NCBI GenBank assembly: GCA_003344405.1
Contig: NOWV01000004.1
Coordinates: forward strand, 930,001 to 994,000
From: Trichoplax sp. H2
Lineage: Eukaryota; Placozoa; Uniplacotomia; Trichoplacea
Length of the DNA stretch: 64,000 nucleotides
Direction of reading: 5' to 3'
Shown: piece after piece, positions 1 to 12,300 of the stretch
Layout of the letters: each line of letters starts with the position of its first letter
Numbering within the stretch: the stretch's first letter is position 1
Translations under genes and position numbers: made by a program
The notes under the pieces: model-generated
Told to the model about the DNA's origin: nothing
What the model saw: only the letters and a program-made list of their open reading frames with translations
Database searches by the model: none

Positions 1-2667
1 TGGATGTTATCCGGTTGACACAATTTTGCATTTTCTTCGATAAATTGGCGAATTTTTGGCGCTAACTTACTGACACCTTCGTTGGCGCTTACGGCACCGA
101 AGGCACGAAAACTACCTCTCGTTAATATAGGTGCCTTTCGAACTAGTTTTGAGAGAGTGAGTTTATTCAATGGTTGCCTGTTAAAAAATTAAATAAATCA
201 TCGGTTTATTGTACATCACTTTAAGGCAAGCCTCAGAGTACGGCCACTTTAGTAATAGTAACATGTTCTTCAACGTATCAAGAACGTAAATGCTTAATAT
301 GTACAGTAGAAGGAATGTGGGTACTAACGAATAATAAAAGCAAAAAACACTGACATAGCGCCTACTATAAGTAGCCATCACATAATTTATGGATGCCAGA
401 TGTAATGTACGTTAACCACTTTCTTTCATCGCATAAATTATTGTAATTTCTAGTGAGTCAAGAATTTTAAATATGTTACTGATGTTCAGTTCTGATAGCT
501 GCCCAGCGACTGCACATAAAGATTTTCTTTCAGGTAATCTACAATACAGCGATCCTAATTCATAATAGTACATGTTGCATATCTCCGTTATCTTTTATTA
601 TTATATATTCAGTACAGAATAGTGTTTACAAAAGATACTACGTATCTTGCCTATTTCCATTAACGGAATTTATTATACTTTTCTGAAGGCATAGACAGGC
701 AATTTCTTATCTTGCTTTAATACAGTATTTTCTACTCTGTTAAACTTGGTATATTTTGGAATAACATGAATTAAAGTATTAATCAATAGAGAAAACTAAG
801 ATACGTTATTAATTAAAAGGATTAGTTGTTCATTGAGCAGGTATTTTAGCTAGTAATTTAGAAAAAAATTATTTGTGAATTATTGCAATTGCCATAACAC
901 CATTGTTAGCTATAATGCTGTATGTATATCGTGTTAACTGTTAATTGATGTGTGAAAACAATACAGTACTATAAATAGAATTCCTACAGTATACTGTTAT
1001 ACATCACCATTTAAAAATCAGAGGTACGAGTAAATTAGCCTTTGTACAGGAACGATAATGTATATTACACATTACAGTAGTGGACCAATAAAAAATTACC
1101 ACGGTACTGTACATACGAGTATATACTTTAATACAGTAATCGGTGTAATCTTTCAAAGTATTATTCACAGATAAGCGGTACTATTGATAAATAATAACTT
1201 GCAATATTATATTATTCTTAGGTTATCAAGATGAATACTTGTTTCCGTAATAATGAGATAAAATATGCGCTTATCAATAATCACAGCTGTGCCACATTTA
1301 AAACAGGCAAGTAGCGCGACTGATGTGATCATCCACTGTACAGTAATTGGTCTGTTGGTATTGATTTTTAATGCTATTCTTTATACATAAATGATCCCAA
1401 TTCGCAAATGACAAGTTATTAATTTAATCACTAATCATTCCTCTGCATTAAGTAAAAAAACTCCAATCGTACTCAACAATTCTGAAAATACAGGATTCAA
1501 ATATATTGCTGTAAAATGTCGTTTCTATATGAAAGTAAACTTTGACAAATGACAATTCATACAATACGGACTATACTATACTATACTATACGAGTATACG
1601 CTCAATATATAAACCATACACAATAATGTTAGGCTAAGACAATTCTATAAGTTACTTGCAAACGGTACATATGTCATTACTATTGCTGCATAATGACGAA
1701 TAAAATCAAATAGTATTCTTACTAATACAGTAACATACAGTATGTACTGGAAATATATACAGTATGCAGTATGTATGATATGTTGTTTAATTCAATACGA
1801 GCACATACAGTATATATACGGTATATCCATCCATTCAGTTCATCAGTGAATCACTGCTACAACAATCTACAAAAACATACTTTAAACGAGCTGGTGTCGT
1901 TGCTAATACTGTACTCTGCTGTAAATGATTTTAATTAACTATGATATCAATCCTAAGATCATACGCGCATAGCGTGTAAAGTTTCCCAGGGTTTCTATAG
2001 TACTGTATGTGTAACATGACTACTGTACTGTACAGCGTTTGTTATATCAAAGTTTATCTTGAGAATTATCCTGTAATCGTTATCTCAATCTCTTAAAATT
2101 GCGAGATACAATACTCAACATTGATTTCATTCATACAGTACACTAGACATAACGCCATTTCTTTCATTATATCTTCATTTGCCACCTATTAAGTAGGAAT
2201 CTACGATACATTTACAATACTATGTACTCCACAGGCGAATTAGAGAATGTAGGCGTTGTTTCTTTAAACATTGATATCAAAAAATGCAGCCATCTATGAG
2301 TCGTACTCTACTACTGTATATCTAATACTATTAAACCGTGCTTTCCTACACCGATGCCAAAACTATTTCTCCCTGTAAAGCTATTCATTATCCATGTGTT
2401 TGACCATGTATAACTAACTTCTCTCTAGTCACATATGTGGAGTGTACAGTACACAATCCATAAATAAATTATATATGTATTATATTATTATTTATTCATT
2501 CTGTTCGTACAGTACTTTAGTTACTGCACTACTGATACAGCAGTGTCGTATATACGACACTGCAAATTTCATCGCTATCAACGTCTCAGTATGTTGAATA
2601 AATAATTTACAAAGCAATTCTAAAGCTATAAATAACGAAGCTCATATTACCTCAAAAAAGCGGTCAT
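1..2667 (-). CDS. PEPCK: Phosphoenolpyruvate carboxykinase (GTP), 5' part, probably mitochondrial
   Basis: Makes phosphoenolpyruvate from oxaloacetate with GTP. Only the N-terminus lies in the window. The exon at 1-177 is preceded by an acceptor (TTTTTTAACAG) and encodes a stretch ending in APKIRQFIEENAKLCQPDNI, which matches the family start around 'VREFLENNAELCQPDHI'. Before it lie many basic and hydroxylated residues and few acidic ones (LSKLVRKAPILTRGSFRAF), as in a mitochondrial presequence. I propose a 17-nt first coding exon at 2651-2667 (ATG ACC GCT TTT TTG AG, then GTAATA). Its phase 2 end joins the phase of the 177-nt exon exactly and gives MTAFLRQPLNKLTLSK. The main exon is certain in family; the first exon is inferred. 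The gene runs off the left edge. A dense W-GTAC array begins about 170 bp upstream of the proposed ATG. Confidence 0.8.
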
Positions 2668-2835
2668 GATGGCTACCTTCGATGTATACTGTCTTGCCTT
2701 TCAAGCCTACGATATTCGAAAATGGATGATAGATCCTTCTTATACACACAGAAGATACACCCGGATGCACGCCTTCTCGGAAGCATCTGTTGCTTCAACT
2801 TGTAGTCTACTACAGTATATATCTATTGCAACCAC

Positions 2836-3735
2836 AGTAGTGTACTGTACAGTACATTACGTCTGTAAAGTACTGTACAGTGAACAATAAGCCAGTGAAA
2901 CTTTTCAAAGAAATTCGTTTTTACACGATTTTTCAACTCGTGGTTTTATCAGCTGCATCCATAATACTGTACAGTGTACAGTACGGTAGTGTTGCGGTAA
3001 TCTCATCAGAGATTACAGTACGAAAAATTTTATTTTACAGTACACACTGTATAGTACTGAAACACTGTTCTGTACAGTACAGTACAGTACAGTACGGTAC
3101 TGTACTGTACGCCATAGAATTGAGAAAAAAACAGTTGTACTGTACTGTACACTGTACAGTTCGTTTTTTTCTTGAACTCTGTGACGCGTCGGGCATTCAA
3201 TCGAGGTTAAAGAAAAGGTCAGTACACGTTTACCGTACAAAGTTTTTACACACGACCGTACAACCCTGTACAGGTGTATCAAAGTATTTTGTCACTTTGA
3301 AAAGCATCAACCAGTGATCTTAATAAGCAAATACTGATTAAGAGTTGTTACATTCCATAGCATTTAATATTAATATATCATTCTATTATAGCTTTACTGT
3401 ATTTTTAAAGAAAAATATTGCCCGAAAGTGACAAAATGTTTTAGTACAGTACTGTACTGTACTATACAGTAGATTGTACTGTACTGTAGATAAAAGAAAA
3501 GAAAGAAAAAATGTACAGTACTGTACAGTGTACAGTACAGTCCTGTCACTTTAATGTACTGTACAGTACAGTACAGTACTGTAAATCACTGATAGCTACT
3601 GTACTGTACAGTGTACCGTACACTGTACTGTACAGTACAGTAGAACAATTGAGCACCGTCTTTTAAGCATACTGTACAGTACAGTACTGTAGAAAATTCG
3701 GAATTTAATACAATATTACGTACAGTAGAAGTTGC
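2836..3735. repeat. W-GTAC array upstream of PEPCK
   Basis: Dense repeats of GTAC separated by a single A or T, for example eight consecutive 5-bp units at 3071-3110 (one G variant), with more runs at 3450-3490, 3510-3540, 3555-3583, 3598-3642 and 3670-3692. Both strands read the same because GTAC is a palindrome and W swaps A for T. The array starts just upstream of the proposed PEPCK start. Short open frames rich in Tyr-Ser-Thr-Val-Gln across it are translations of the repeat, not genes. Confidence 0.9.
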
Positions 3736-5183
3736 TCAATTAACCTCATTTTAATCAATTAAATTAAAAAGCCAAGTTATTCAGCTTTATATTCGTATAA
3801 TTTTTATTTATTACATTCTGATTCACTCTCGTGATTTTAGGGCACCTTAAAGTACTCTAATTCGAACTGGTTCACACTCAGTATATTAACATATCGAATG
3901 CCTCTCAGCGAAAAAAAAAGACTCAGCTCTAGAGCCCTATAAAAAACACAAAGTTCAGAGTTTCCTCTCAGTACCATGAACATGAAAGTAGTATCACGGT
4001 GACGTATGAGTTAGGAATAAACAAGGAGATGCCACTGAGGTTAAGAAAATAGATGACCCATCGAAAAGCTCGATACTTTGTTCTTTCTTTGAACTTTGAA
4101 AATACATTTATGGGTCTGTTTGAGGCTTGGTCTACAGATTGTAAGCCCAATAGCCCATATTTGCTTAGAGTTTCCAGTTAATGCTGTTCGTAAAGTATGA
4201 TACCGTTAAGGGTACTATAGGTGTATTAATTACTAACTGTAAATTACTGTACTTGTATGATTCCTAAACTGACCTTTGGAGGGCTACGAAAACTCTTCAT
4301 GATAATAAAGTAAAATAAACAAACAAAATAGTACTGAACTATACTGTACATTGACCCGAAAGGGCGAAATCTAGTAATGTACGTAGTTTACTGTTAGCAC
4401 AACGTCACAGTGATTGTAATACTACATTTCAACCTACTTCTGCAATTGCAGGCTATCGTTCAGTACTTTACCATGCCGTTATCCACACTGAACCTGGTTT
4501 GCAATCTTTGAATATTGTTCGCATTACGCGTGCGCTTGTGCAGTTTGTTGTACATTGAACACTACAAGAACTAGGGACTGACTGTAAAGACTGCGGTCAA
4601 TCCCTCTGATATTTGCCTACGATGTTATTCTACTGCAACTACCATATTCTTAACGATAAAATAATTACCGTATCATAGGGTTCAGTATTAGACATATTCT
4701 GCTTTTATCCGTGATCGTATCTGCCAGAAATCCCTCGGATTTTTAAAGATGCCTTATGAATGGATCATACATTTATTTAATAATTAATTAGCTATTCTTC
4801 ATGAAGTAAATCAAGTATTTATTTAAAAACGATATTGTGCTTCAATTAGCTTCGTTATCCTATTTTATAAAAACGGGTATGCAAGCCAGATCTAAAAATA
4901 ATTATTCACAATATCCAAGAACCTTAAAATGACATTCCTTAACTTTTTTAATCTCGAAGATATTTGTAATATACTGTAGTATAGTTTACGTTCTAATCTC
5001 ATAATATAATTTAGATATCCTCTGAATAGCCATAATACAATATCAAAACCTTAAGTATGAGAATACCCGCTCATCGTATACTTTTAAATGAAAGAATACG
5101 TTAGTACTTCAAATTGTTTAGTTGTCCACATCATCGTTTAATGTAAGTAAGTAAATCTTATGTACGAAGCAATCTTAATAGTA
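3736..5183. other. Intergenic DNA, PEPCK 5' side to adenylyl cyclase 3' side
   Basis: AT-rich DNA with frequent stops in all frames. I see no exon-like segment and no RNA gene here. Confidence 0.6.
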
Positions 5184-5976
5184 TGATGCTATTGTAAGGA
5201 AATTAATCAAATAGTGATACTTGTGTATATATACGAGTATAAACTAAAGTGAATAAATACGTAAATATAAATATTGCAGTATTAAAGCAATACAATTATG
5301 TATGATGGTCAGAGAGCCAGTAGGTACGTAATGTATATAGATATCGATTAAAAATCACGAAGATATCCCGCGACTACATCGGCTTCTCAATCAGCCCGGT
5401 GATCTGTTTTTCTCAACTTGTGTAGAATCTGTGCCTTCGGAATCGTATAGTAATAATCTACATAAGGCGATGTCGGATTTAATTTGTACGAAATTGTGCA
5501 AGTTCGTAAAAAAACTACTGTAATTTCTTAACATATTGATATCATTAACTTAGCTTCTCATTATCGGTATTAAATCAGATTAATAATCAGCGATTAATCG
5601 TAATATTTCATAGAATTAAATATATAAAACAGTTTATGAGCTTTTATTATTGTCGAGAACCGAAGAATTTGTATAGCGACGAGTACCATCAGGATATGGC
5701 GGTAGTTCTTGCACGAAGTACGTTGTTAACTCCCCTTTACCTTTCACTGGTATTTTTCCACGACATATAAGAGTAAATCCATATGACTGCAATATTGCTG
5801 CCGTCTCTTCACCAACCTTACATATTAATCATTAATATAGAGATTATCACCGTGAAGATTAAGTCTACAATGCTCGTATGTTGGGTTACTTTCTATGCTA
5901 TAGGTATTAGAGCATGCAAGAATAAACAAAGGTGATAAAAATAATCTATAGACGTTGCACTAATATGGCAGCCTTT
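5184..5976. repeat. First copy of a segment duplicated across the N gap
   Basis: This runs from 'tgatgctattg' to 'gcagccttt' and is nearly identical to 5997-6643. Its reverse strand at 5634-5816 holds a second, identical copy of the last adenylyl cyclase coding exon. It differs from the other copy by a few substitutions and by a 144-bp insertion (5348-5491). The direct order, near identity and abutting gap point to two haplotypes left side by side by the assembler. A true tandem duplication is possible but less likely. Confidence 0.85.
5634..5816 (-). pseudogene. Duplicate last exon of the adenylyl cyclase (likely haplotype artefact)
   Basis: The 183-nt sequence, including acceptor and stop, matches the real last exon at 6303-6485. 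It encodes the C2 end ([19 protein letters not shown]) and a tail ending in DNNKSS. It sits on the far side of the N gap from the rest of the gene, inside the duplicated block, so it is probably the other allele rather than an expressed alternative exon. Confidence 0.8.
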
Positions 5977-5996
5977 NNNNNNNNNNNNNNNNNNNN
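5977..5996. other. Assembly gap (20 Ns)
   Basis: A run of 20 N characters separates two near-identical copies of the same locus. Confidence 1.
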
Positions 5997-6302
5997 TGAT
6001 GCTATTGTAAGGAAATTAATCAAATAGTGACACTTGTGTAAATATACGAGTATAAACTAAAGTGAATAAATACGTAAATATAAATATTGCAGTATTAAAG
6101 CAATACAATTATGTATGATGCGTCAGAGAGCCAGTAGGTACGTAATGTATATAGATATCGAAATTGTGCAAGTTCGTAAAAAACTACTGTAATTTCTTAA
6201 CATATTGATATCATTAACTTAGCTTCTCATTATCGGTATTAAATCAGATTAATAATCAGTGATTAATCGTAATATTTCATAGAATTAAACATATAAAACA
6301 GT

Positions 6303-9300
6303 TTATGAGCTTTTATTATTGTCGAGAACCGAAGAATTTGTATAGCGACGAGTACCATCAGGATATGGCGGTAGTTCTTGCACGAAGTACGTTGTTAACT
6401 CCCCTTTACCTTTCACTGGTATTTTTCCACGACATATAAGAGTAAATCCATATGACTGCAATATTGCTGCCGTCTCTTCACCAACCTTACATATTAATCA
6501 TTAATATAGAGATTATCATCATGAAGATTAAGTCTACAATGCTCGTATGTTGGGTTACTTTCTATGCTATAGGTATTAGAGCATGCAAGAATAAACAAAG
6601 GTGATAAAAAATCTATAGACGTTGCACTAATATGGCAGCCTTTGCAATTTTTTATCTAAAAACATAAATACAATCTTTTTTGTAATACCTGAATATGACC
6701 AATTAAACCAGTTGTATCCATACGACTAGCGACATTAACAGTATCGCCCCATATGTCGTACTGTGGCTTTCTAGCTCCAATTACTCCAGAAACAACCGGT
6801 CCATGATTTATTCCTCAAAAATTAAAAATTTAATATATCTAACTATTACAAAAAGATGAAATTATAATCCTATGAATTTTAAATAGCAATAATAAATAAT
6901 CTAAAATACATAGTACGTAGTATGGTTTGTATTACCAATTCTCATTTTGAAATTGTTGAAAGCATGAGTATTGATACGATTTATGATTGACATCAACGCA
7001 AAGGCATATTCTACCAAAACAATTACAAAAGATTCTTGCGTCTTGGGATTTACTATTTCTTCATTCTGTGCGTAAATCCAATAAAGGTAATAATATTTCA
7101 ATCACATCGATATTCTGTATATCTATCCTCGACTCAATATATCAAAATTAAATATACTTAAGGAGAAAGGATACTTCACTAATCAATTTAAAACTTCATC
7201 ATCTATTTTAATCTTGAAGAATACGGATGTACTATTTAAATTTAATGCTAGTAGTGAAATTGAAGTTATGAACCGTAGTAGGCTGTAAGCCAGACGCAGC
7301 CATATAAGTGCTGTTAATAGTTTTAATCTTGTCAATTTGCGAAAATTTTGGTTTCAGTAGAAGCTATCCGACAAAAATGAAAAGCAAAAGATATTTGTTA
7401 CGGATTTTATACGATTTCTACCTTTAAATATGACTATCACCAGATTTAAATCAGTACCGGTACGCATTACTTACTAAAAGGGATAATTATCATTAAAAAC
7501 TATATTATTGAGCTATAATATTATATTTTTGATTGTACGTAGGCTATAATTCGATTAATGTTTCAAGCAAAGTACAGTATTCTAGTCTAAAACTGTTAAA
7601 TTAAATAAATTTAACTCTTACAGATTATCTTCCTAAATGCAGTTATTATTTTAAAATTTAACTATATTAAAGTTTACTCAATTCGAAGAACGATTCCCTA
7701 ATAAAATCAATAATATAATTTATGACGCATGATGCCTAAGATATTTAGTAAATATCTGAACCCTGTAAATTAGGTATCATTCTTATTTATTACGTGGAAT
7801 TAAAAATAATAACAATTACTCTGCATTTGACTATTACTCACATATTAAATTATCTAGTATTAATAACATCATGAACGTAATTTTTCTTACTTCATCGAAA
7901 TCAATAAAAATTTCATTTAGCAATCGGAGACATTCAACACCTTGATTATTTGCATCATTTTCAACGTAAAATGAAGGGAAAAAATTAGGAATCGAAGCAA
8001 ACATGACACCAACAAATCCATGAGAATTGGCCAACAATTCCTTAGCAACCAAGATAAAAGTAGGAATAATCAACTTAAATTCACATTTTATTCATTGTCT
8101 TCATCAAAATTAGTATCTAAAGGCAGCACTTATACCGGAAGATAAATACCAAATATCAAATATTTTTAATTATCATCGAATGTTGTAATTAGTTATAATA
8201 ACTAACATCGGGGTTATTGTTCGTCGTAAAATGGTGTGCCGCATGAAGAGGTAAAAGACTTTCCAATAAAGTTGAGTTAATTGAATCTACTGCTTCAATT
8301 TCTTCTTGTTTGTGATGACACTAATAAATAAATGCGGGTATTTTAAATTTAGAAATCAATTGTTTATCAACTTTAAGATTTATAATATAGATTTATTCAA
8401 AATCTACATGATACATTTTACAGTACTATATTTAATATATCGTGTTAAAACATGACGCCATACAAAAAAATTGCATTTTACTAAGCTTTTGGCAACACTT
8501 ACTTGAACTTGCCATAAGAAATCTATTCTAGAAGTATAATGCACCTACATGAAAATTTATTAAAATAAATTTTAAACTTTAGGAGAGTTACTAAACACTC
8601 GTATTAAGTAAATGAGGAAGAAAATTTCATGCCTGTCTATCTAAAGCTAGTAACATCACACAATAAGTTGTAATCACAACGACCGCTTCATATCTGAATT
8701 CAATAATTTGCTTCTTGGGCCTAAATTATAATTAGAGAGGTTTCTAAGTAATCATTTTTTCAAGGAATAAAAGAAGATAACGTGTTAGATAAATAATTTA
8801 CCTCTTATCATATTGAATATGATCAAAATTATCGAATAAGGCTTTATAAAAATCCAAAAATATTAAAAAGTATGCAGTTGCTATCAAAGTAACAACAAAG
8901 TATTTAACCAGACTGGAAGTTTTTAGAAATGCACCAATGGTAAATAAACTCAGCATCATAGCATAAGCAAAAGCCTGCAAAAATAATTTTCAAGAAGATG
9001 CAACAGATTAATAATAGCAAGATACATTTATTACAACATTTAAAATCTGAGTATATATTGTATTTAACCGAGAAAGATTTATTAAATTTAGAATTTCGCG
9101 TAAGATTAGATATATATGTAATTTTATTATGCCTAACCGGTGCATAATAACAGCGAGAACTTTGATACATTTCTTGACTTATGCTTTTACTAATTTCCTG
9201 ACTATTGTTACTGCTATCATTCAATTGGTGATTTTGTAAATAGAAGTCTTGATCACAAGGAATCTAATGAATAAGACAAAGTCCTTAGGTATCGATTATA

Positions 9301-12300
9301 TAGGTATTATTTTAGGATATATATTTAAATTGATTGTGGACAAAATCGCAATTTTTGCATAGTAATAACATACGAAATAGTAGTACAAATAAATGTAGAA
9401 GAATCTTATTTAAATGCGATCTATTATGCTATAATTGTAGTAAAATTTGGAGAATCAAGAAAAATGCTTTGCTACAGATGTATATCTATTTAAACTTACA
9501 ATACTCATGAATGAAGCTATCAGAACTGTTATCATAACAATTGTCGCTAGGAAGTTACGTGCGTGATGACTTCTCATAATTCGATTGCAAATTTTTTTAA
9601 TTGGATTTAGGACAGTAGATTTCATAGTACACTATGAAAAGATTAATCAACATTAGTATTTCTTATTATTTACCTAAGTATTACTACAATTCACAGTTGT
9701 TCAGTAAAGTAATTAAATTTTAAAAGTAAATTGAGTTTAAAAGCATAATTAAAGGAGTAAAAATACCTTGCATTTTCCTAATGTAGCAACAAGTGCGATG
9801 AAGACGAGTATAATAAAGGCACATGGAAACGTTACATAAACAAATAGTGTCCTACGACTTAATATTAGTAATAATAGCAGATATCAGTAAAAGCGAATAA
9901 GGTAATTTATGGAATGTAGTATCAATAGTCATACGTATATCATAAAGCTACTTTTCACAAACCTGGGAGTCACAGTAAGTATAATAACCGTTACAAAGCA
10001 AAAAATAATTAAGGAAACATATACATAAAATTTAAATAATGGATCTTCGAGCCCGCAATACTAGCAGAAATGAAGCGAAATATGGAAAATAATTACAATT
10101 CCTAATCGTAATAAATTTTAGAGGTTTCCCTTAAGAGATAATTTTAAAATTATCCTATCGCTTCGAATTCATCTTACCTCTTCTTCAAGTTTGGTATCAT
10201 GAAATCGTAATGTCCAATAGTTCATATACTTTGTCCATTTAACATCATCGTCTTTACTATAAAACGATTGAATTAATGGCTTGTAATAACTTGCAACTTT
10301 CATCAATAATAAATAATCTTTACTTTATCACTAAAGGTTATTTAAAGATTAAAAATTTCGTAGCTTATTTATTGGTTACGAAATTTTGAGTATCTATAGC
10401 AGATAATACATGTATAGTTAAGTATAAGAAGAATTTATATAATTGTCAATAATTTGTAAATATAGTCAAGGTAGTATTATCTATAGTTAATAATACTAAC
10501 CTTATTTCGGAGTCATCCAAATATTTTAAAATTGATAGCTTAATCTTATTGTCCACTTCCTCCATTTCTCGTTGAAATGTTCTCAGAGTAACACTTACTC
10601 TATAATAGCGTTAACTTAGAGATTAATATGCACGTATAATATACCGATATAGGAAAATATTATAATTTTAGACCAACCTTGGTAATTTAAGATTGTCTAG
10701 TTGAACTGGTATTTCAGAATCCCTCTAACACGTTTAAAATTCGATTGTTAGAACAAATCTTAAGGCAGCCTATTTCCAGGTTTTAATTGCATTTACAATT
10801 TGATTTAAGGGAAATTGGATATGGATTTACTAGTATATTTTACAATGCGTCGTACTAACGTGCTAACGATAGAGGAAATAGTAGATACCGTACTGAATAC
10901 AGTAGCGATAAATATTCGATTTTGAATTATCTGAATATCCTTTATACATATTTGCTTGTACACCATGAACTTGGATAATGATGAAAATCAAGATTTACAC
11001 GTATTCTATTAATAAAAGCCGTATTGCAGATTAATACTTAGCGCTTGTAGTAATCAGTTTACTAATATCACTTATCTCAGTAAGAATTTAATAGTTTTAT
11101 ATTCAACCAGGGTCTATCTATTTTAGCAATTTAACCATTCTTAAAACTCATAATACATTGAAAACTGTTGTGTATTATTATTAAGTAATATCATTATAGC
11201 AATACATAATTCGACAAATACTAATGCAGTAATACCCTATAGTTTTACAGTATATCACAGTTATAATAACCCCTATATCAGCATAACAAATATTATGTTA
11301 TCAGCCACAAAAAACTAAAAAACTATAATGCTATTTATTCGATTTAACTGGATAAACAAGTCAATGACACGCTAAATAGCACTATATTGAAGTACTAACG
11401 ACGATACAGAAAAATCCGGTAAAAGCAGAGTTCTATACGTATAAGGCGTTCGTTGATCACAAGAACTCACACTCCATGGTAGCCTTCAATATGAGGGATA
11501 TTTTTATAAAATTTAACCATAAATGTGCTGAGGTGATAATATTTTTGTTTATAAAAAAATAATCTTCAGCCTGATCGACGTATACCGAGTATACCATGAT
11601 ATCATAATGATATTCTAACAAATTTTTCTGAATTTTCGAAAATATGTGGGCGATTGTAACTAACAACTATCAGCATCATTAAAATCACTTGATTGCCGTC
11701 CTTAACATATTTTCGATCGAAATAGGAATACCCGTGATGTTAGGAAATATTTACCGATAGAGGGTTATGGGCTATTCTCTTGAACGATAATTCTGCAAAA
11801 GGTTTATCAGCTCCCCAATGTTCAACAAATTTAGACAGAGAGACCTGCCTTCTTCGGTTCCTTCCTTTATCATTACTAAATGCTGCACCCTTTGCTAATC
11901 CGGATAATTTATTTTTTCTAGCCTGGGAATTAAATATGTAGTATTTTAGCGCTTTCTAATGTTTCTGTATTATGATAATAAATTTAATAAGTGGAAAATG
12001 ACTATATATTATTTTACAACTGTAGAGTTTTTAAAATGTTTATAATGAGGCAAAACTTACCTTAACCAAAACAGATTTTTCTTTTTTTTGAATGAAAAAT
12101 GTAGAAACATTATGATCTTTCAAGTAAGCATTACGCTCTTGGCCATGGGCATCAATAATAGTAAAATATTTGGTAAGGTGGCCTAGATTTTCAACTGTAG
12201 CTTGTGATATATGAACGAGGCTAAGCGGAAAGAAATAAATTAAGTAACTTAATTAAAATATTAGAATATTTTAAGTTACAACACCCAAAAACTTTGTTAT

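Noticed and set aside
1567-1591. ACTAT tandem repeat
   Set aside because: A short simple repeat with no context.
11457-11666. 69-codon minus-strand frame inside the adenylyl cyclase gene
   Set aside because: Exons 9, 10 and 11 of the cyclase join in phase without it, and it has no matching sequence or splice signals.
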